From the NCBI GenBank assembly GCA_040754095.1, contig JBFMFO010000003.1:80095-144094 (forward strand): a DNA stretch of 64,000 bases, written 5' to 3'. This DNA comes from QYQD01 sp040754095. Lineage in GTDB: Bacteria > Desulfobacterota > QYQD01. Shown here one piece after another: positions 60,882 through 64,000 of this stretch. How positions within the stretch are numbered: position 1 is the stretch's first letter; the number at the start of each line of letters is the position of its first letter. The notes beneath the pieces are model-generated. The model searched no databases and was not told where the DNA came from. It saw only the letters and a program-made list of their open reading frames with translations. Made by a program: the position numbers and the translations under genes.

Positions 60882-60902
60882 ATAAGTTGGGCATCAGCGT
60901 TT

Positions 60903-61466
60903 ATGAATGCTAAGAAGGGGATTTCTCTTATGATGATTTTTTGCAGAGTTATATCACTTGCCGTAATGGTAATCCTCATGCTTTCCGGCTTTTGTTATTC
61001 AGCTTCCAATGAAGTAAAATTCACGGGTAAGTTTATTGGTCTCATAGGTGTATGGGAGGATGCATCGGAATCGGGGAAATACTATGTATCGATAATTGCT
61101 TCTCGATGTGAGGAGGGGGCTCAACTTTTTGTCGAGGCTGATATCTCAGATGACTGGAAGACATACAAATTAAAATCCATTTCAAATATTGACGACAAGA
61201 ACGTTGCTTTACTTCCTATCATTGTTGATGGAAAAATTAAAAGTGATGTTGGCCTTCGCCCCGGTCTAAGACCGGAAGATGCCGGGACCTCCTTCTACTA
61301 CCTCAATGATAAATTCAGAATTGCGGGCAAAACGCTGACGTTGGATCACTTCACAAAGGACAAAGCAATTTGGAAGTCTGATGATGGTAAATTCTATACA
61401 ATAGATGTTTGCCGCGATGGCAAGCAAGCAACCTATTCTCTTACAAAAATTGAAAGGAAAAAATGA
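60903..61466 (+). CDS. Secreted protein of unknown function
   Basis: 187 residues (178 if the ATG at 60930, behind GAAGGGG, is the start). A signal peptide is clear: hydrophobic FCRVISLAVMVILMLSGF and a likely cut after CYSA. The mature part is probably beta-rich (VKFTGKFIGLIGVWEDASESG; FRIAGKTLTLDHFTKDKAIW). I recognise no family. It stands alone, its stop is three bases from an attC-like site, and the base composition is more AT-rich than the antiporter genes, so it may have arrived as an integron cassette. Confidence 0.75.
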   Translation: MNAKKGISLMMIFCRVISLAVMVILMLSGFCYSASNEVKFTGKFIGLIGVWEDASESGKYYVSIIASRCEEGAQLFVEADISDDWKTYKLKSISNIDDKNVALLPIIVDGKIKSDVGLRPGLRPEDAGTSFYYLNDKFRIAGKTLTLDHFTKDKAIWKSDDGKFYTIDVCRDGKQATYSLTKIERKK

Positions 61467-61468
61467 TC

Positions 61469-61527
61469 GCCCAACCATGCTCTTTCAGCGGAACGCAAAA
61501 AACTGCGCCCGCCGAAGAGCGTCGTGC
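61469..61527 (+). other. attC-like recombination site (left core intact, right core degenerate)
   Basis: GCCCAAC (61469-61475) fits the attC R'' core RYYYAAC and starts three bases after a gene stop, as in integron cassettes. It is followed by CATGCTCTTTCAGCGG, which closely resembles the left arm of many environmental attC sites. GCTCTT (61479-61484) pairs with AAGAGC (61515-61520) around an inner CGCA-TGCG stem. The expected right core GTTGGGC is instead GTCGTGC (two mismatches), so recombination activity is doubtful. The following GC-rich 61528-61605 can fold (ATCGGG/CCCGAT, AGGGGG/CCCTCCC) but I cannot identify it. Confidence 0.5.
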
Positions 61528-61619
61528 GTACCGGGCATGGCACAGGGCTATCGGGGTGAAGTAGCAGGGGGTCGTGAGGTCCCTCCCTATCCCGATTAGT
61601 ACCGAAAAGGAGGAATACT

Positions 61620-61835
61620 ATGAAGTCAGTAGATCAACTAGCAAAGAAAGCAATAGGGCTTAGGCCGACAGAACGAATTCGGTTAGTCGAGGCCATTTTA
61701 TACAGCCTTGACAAGCCGGATCCGGAAATCGAAAAGAGCTGGATAGCTGAATCGGAGGCTCGATATAAGGCTTATAAACGAGGAGAGCTTGAGGCAATTG
61801 ATTGGGAAGAAATCAAAAAGAGGTATGACCGTTGA
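61620..61835 (+). CDS. Antitoxin, addiction module component family
   Basis: 71 residues, helical and acidic: SVDQLAKKAIGLRPTERIRLVEAILYSLDKPDPEIEKSW. This matches the putative addiction module component family (TIGR02574/Unstab_antitox type), the usual partner of ParE-like toxins. Good ribosome site (AAAGGAGG). Overlaps the toxin start by four bases. Confidence 0.88.
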   Translation: MKSVDQLAKKAIGLRPTERIRLVEAILYSLDKPDPEIEKSWIAESEARYKAYKRGELEAIDWEEIKKRYDR

Positions 61836-62125
61836 AGATTCGGCTGATATCCCCCGCTAATCTTGAATTGGATGAGGCCGTGCGGTACTACGACCACCAA
61901 TTACCTGGGCTGGGTTTTCGTTTTTTCCAGGAAACATCGGCAGCTATCGAGCGTATTAGACTTATGCCAGAAGCATGGACGAAAGTAGGCCAGCGAACAC
62001 GACGTTGCATATTAAAAGGTTTCCCCTATGCTCTTCTTTGCGTGATAGAAAAAGAGGAAATTTTAATCACGGCGGTGGCGCATCTTCACAGAGAACCGGA
62101 ACACTACAAAGATAGAATCATGTAA
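61832..62125 (+). CDS. RelE/ParE superfamily toxin
   Basis: 97 residues with the ParE-type pattern ANLELDEAVRYYDHQLPGLGFRFFQETSAAIERI, then CILKGFPYALLCVIEKEEILITAVAHLHREPEHY. The HxxRxPxxW/Y-type ending supports the ParE branch over RelE. Starts with TTG at 61832 inside the antitoxin stop (coupled). Together they form a complete type II toxin-antitoxin pair, common as integron cassettes. A small hairpin (62146-62168) follows. Confidence 0.9.
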   Translation: MKIRLISPANLELDEAVRYYDHQLPGLGFRFFQETSAAIERIRLMPEAWTKVGQRTRRCILKGFPYALLCVIEKEEILITAVAHLHREPEHYKDRIM

Positions 62126-62128
62126 ATC

Positions 62129-62188
62129 TGTTAACAAACGGTGCCACCGGATCGCAGATAAATCCGGTTTCCATCGGCGCTTTTAGCA
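62129..62188 (+). other. Hairpin after the toxin gene, weak attC resemblance
   Basis: TTAACAAACGGTGCC, then ACCGGAT (62146-62152) pairing with ATCCGGT (62162-62168), then TTTCCATCGGCGCTTTTAGC. The start recalls attC left ends (TAACAAACG) and the end recalls GGCGTTAGC but with altered bases. It may equally be the transcription terminator of the toxin-antitoxin pair. The remaining part of this 358-base gap holds a GTTGGGGAT / ATTCCCAAC inverted pair (62289-62327), a CCGCC-TTCGT-GGCGG hairpin (62325-62339) and the second 90-bp repeat. Confidence 0.35.
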
Positions 62189-62368
62189 GTCAAAACTTTC
62201 ATTCCGCCATTAAGTATGTTGTCAACAAATAGAATTGTCCTGTTTTGTAGCAAATAAACTGTCCGCTTTTGATTAGCACGTTGGGGATGGGCGAAGGGCG
62301 TATCCCGAAGCCGATTCCCAACGTACCGCCTTCGTGGCGGACCTACACGACGGCCCTGACCTTAGATA

Positions 62369-62458
62369 ATTTTCTATAATACGCTGAGGGTAGATCATAA
62401 GGACAACCCTTATACTAAAAATAGCAGCAAATTTCGGTAGCCGCAACAGTTAAATTAT
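62369..62458. repeat. 90-bp direct repeat, copy 2 (holds a DUF1992 gene remnant)
   Basis: Second copy of 60646-60735. On the - strand it still encodes MIYPQRIIEN, the first ten residues of the DUF1992 protein, with its ribosome site, but the frame then runs into unrelated sequence. It ends 26 bases before the integrase stop codon. Confidence 0.9.
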
Positions 62459-62483
62459 ACTCCCTCTTCAGGGATGTTGGAGA

Positions 62484-63743
62484 TCAATCCAACGGACTCT
62501 TCACTCCCAGTTTGTTTTTTGTAGCCACATGGGTATAGATCATCGTGGTCTGGACACTGGTGTGACCGAGGAGTTCCTGTATGGTTCTTATGTCGTATCC
62601 CTTTTCCAGCAGGTGAGTGGCAAAGCTATGCCGTAAGGTATGAACGGTTACTCTTTTGGTGAGTCCTGCCTCTATTGCTGCCTGTTTGATTTGTTTTTGA
62701 AGATTGTTGGGATGGATATGATGCCTTCGGATTTGTCTCGTTCTGGGATCAACGGATAACCACTTGGACGGGAATACCCATTGCCAACTCCATTCCTTGC
62801 CGGCATTCGGATATTTCCGCTCCAAGGCTCCCGGTAATTCAACGCCTGCAACATTGTCTCTCCGGTCTTTTTCGAATAGGTTTCTGACTTTCTCTAAGTG
62901 TTTGCGAAGATCATTTTTGAGGCTCTCGGGCAGTACAGTCTCACGATCTTTATCACCCTTTCCAGCCCTGACCGTTAAACAGCCCCTTTCAAAGTCAATA
63001 TCTTTGATTCTCAATTTGAGACATTCCCGAAGACGAAGACCACAGCCATATAGAAGCCGCGACATCAAAAGGCCGGTCCCATTGAGATGGTCAAACAGGC
63101 GGAATATCTCTTGCTTGGTCAGGACTACTGGCAGTCTGCGTTTCTTGGAAGCTCTGATTGCTCCAGTGATGTCGTCAATATTCTTGTCAAGCACATAACG
63201 AAATAGGAAGAGTATGGCATTGAATGCCTGGTTCTGAGTAGAAGAAGATACATTCCGCTCAACCGCAAGATAAGACAAAAAATCTTTAACATGGGAACTG
63301 TCAAGCGCATAAGGAGACTGACCGTTCAAGAACCGGTAAAAAGACCGCAACCAGCCCATATAGGTTTTTTCAGTGTTCAAAGACCTGTGTTTTAAACGGA
63401 GCATTCGGATCATATCCTGCGCTACCGCCTTCCACTGGGTATTGGTGCCGAGGTCTGCTTTATTTTGGCATTTGCGCTGGTTGTAATAGAGATAAAGCTG
63501 GATCGCTTCATTTGCCTGATCGACCTGCCAATCTTCACGGCTTTTTGTTAAGTGCTTAAGAAAACTGGCAATTTCTTCAGATGAAACATCATCTCCCGGA
63601 TTCTTACCACAAAAGGCATAAAACTGAGTAATCCACGAGATATAATAAACGAGCTTTGTCTCAGGGACTATATTCTTAGACAGTAGATAAGTCTTGAAAT
63701 CTTCCACTGGGTCTCCAGATAGTAAACCGGCGTACTTATCCAC
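62484..63743 (-). CDS. Integron-type tyrosine recombinase with extra N-terminal domain
   Basis: 419 residues. The catalytic set is intact: Arg in GCGLRLRECLKLR, Lys in AGKGDKDRETVLP, His-x-x-Arg in HTLRHSFATHLLEKG, His in LLGHTSVQTT and Tyr in MIYTHV. The IntI-specific insert is present (EWSWQWVFPSKWLSVDPRTRQIRRHH, in pieces near 325-350), which separates integron integrases from XerC/D. IntI proteins are usually 320-340 residues; here about 90 more residues at the N-terminus form a second SAM-like core-binding domain. GTG start at 63743. In most integrons attI and cassettes lie beyond this 5' end; here an insertion sequence begins 130 bases away. Confidence 0.9.
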   Translation of the reverse strand: MDKYAGLLSGDPVEDFKTYLLSKNIVPETKLVYYISWITQFYAFCGKNPGDDVSSEEIASFLKHLTKSREDWQVDQANEAIQLYLYYNQRKCQNKADLGTNTQWKAVAQDMIRMLRLKHRSLNTEKTYMGWLRSFYRFLNGQSPYALDSSHVKDFLSYLAVERNVSSSTQNQAFNAILFLFRYVLDKNIDDITGAIRASKKRRLPVVLTKQEIFRLFDHLNGTGLLMSRLLYGCGLRLRECLKLRIKDIDFERGCLTVRAGKGDKDRETVLPESLKNDLRKHLEKVRNLFEKDRRDNVAGVELPGALERKYPNAGKEWSWQWVFPSKWLSVDPRTRQIRRHHIHPNNLQKQIKQAAIEAGLTKRVTVHTLRHSFATHLLEKGYDIRTIQELLGHTSVQTTMIYTHVATKNKLGVKSPLD

Positions 63744-63874
63744 ATTCTACATAATATTTATATGGGAAACAAAAAGTAGATTTTGGGCACTCTTTTTCAA
63801 AAAATAGATGATTAAAAAGTGCGTACCAACTCTTATCTTGTCGGTCTTATCTGCCTAGTATTTAATTAAAATTG

Positions 63875-64000
63875 GGTCATGACTAGAACAGCACCTTAAA
63901 AAGTGTGCTAACATCTGGTTATGACGTTAAAAAATAGGTACGCAAATCGTTCAAAAATTTCAGAGGCTAAAATCCGTCAAATCGTGAACCTTTTTTCACT
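63875..64000 (+). mobile_element. 5' end of an IS1595-family insertion sequence
   Basis: The terminal sequence GGGTCATGACTAGAACAGCA at 63875 matches the MITE at 33258-33312 and is followed at 63921 by the start of a transposase gene. The element runs out of the window. It sits just upstream of the integrase gene, where attI would be expected. The stretch 63744-63874 is AT-rich and shows no clear attI or promoter. Confidence 0.8.
63921..64000 (+). CDS. IS1595-family transposase, N-terminal fragment
   Basis: The 26 codons visible read MTLKNRYANRSKISEAKIRQ and on to IVNLFS, which matches the N-terminus of ISXO2/IS1595-type DDE transposases (NRSKISEAKFRQ is a strong family phrase), whose next part is a small HTH before the catalytic domain. 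The gene continues past the window. ATG at 63921 lies inside the palindromic end (GGTTATGAC). Confidence 0.82.
   Translation, partial: MTLKNRYANRSKISEAKIRQIVNLFS

Noticed and set aside
62289..62327. GTTGGGGAT ... ATTCCCAAC inverted pair as a second attC site
   Set aside because: The cores are in the wrong order (GTT first, AAC second) and do not fit RYYYAAC ... GTTRRRY.

Overview
The window reads as chromosomal DNA of a Gram-negative anaerobe, most likely a member of the Desulfobacterota (former Deltaproteobacteria), probably from a metagenome-type assembly. Pointers are the paired b and b' subunits in an atp operon without the a and c genes, a tungsten-type aldehyde:ferredoxin oxidoreductase, a gluconeogenic gene set (PEP synthase, class I FBPase, class II aldolase), a c-type-heme sensor kinase with a two-CW domain, several sigma-54 style regulators, an Mla-type lipid transport locus and an integron-type integrase. 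No rRNA, tRNA or CRISPR array was seen. The taxonomic call is an inference from gene content.

Layout. 1-3300: signalling genes (3' part of a hybrid histidine kinase, a single-domain response regulator, CheB). 3555-15704: PEP synthase, then a long leftward set: ahcY and metK (methyl cycle), DUF502, panD-panC, rsmA, DUF2062, tsaD, class II fba, class I fbp. 16122-16706: TetR regulator with a palindromic operator. 17021-22725: mreBCD-mrdA-rodA cell-shape operon. 22955-28921: atpF'-F-H-A-G-D-C with promoter and terminator. 29230-33249: a GlmU-type uridylyltransferase lacking the acetyltransferase half, RNase R, a TrmJ-like methyltransferase. 33372-37485 (leftward): Mla/MCE lipid transport locus whose ATPase has lost every catalytic motif. 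37541-42598: Lon-type protease, class II aldolase-like protein, AOR. 43084-49100: a sigma-54 activator, a heme/two-CW histidine kinase, a REC-PAS kinase and a REC protein. 49166-51381: two divergent tandem-UspA proteins around a sigma-54 promoter. 51467-60239: an Mrp-type cation/proton antiporter operon with three ND5-like subunits, interrupted by a regulator that looks like a dead sigma-54 activator. 60310-64000: accessory region with a DUF1992 gene, a secreted protein followed by an attC-like site, a toxin-antitoxin pair, an integron integrase and the first end of an IS1595-family insertion sequence.

How it fits together. The right-hand third looks like one stress/energy module: a redox or ligand sensing kinase and sigma-54 activator sit a few kb from a -24/-12 promoter that precedes usp and the Mrp antiporter, and the operon carries its own DNA-binding, activation-defective paralogue of that activator. 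The left two thirds are housekeeping operons.

The most striking non-coding feature is that most longer intergenic gaps in the housekeeping part are filled with degenerate 7-base tandem repeats arranged as inverted pairs. The 7-mer differs between gaps, some copies share defined ends, and several gene starts and two gene 3' ends lie inside or against them.
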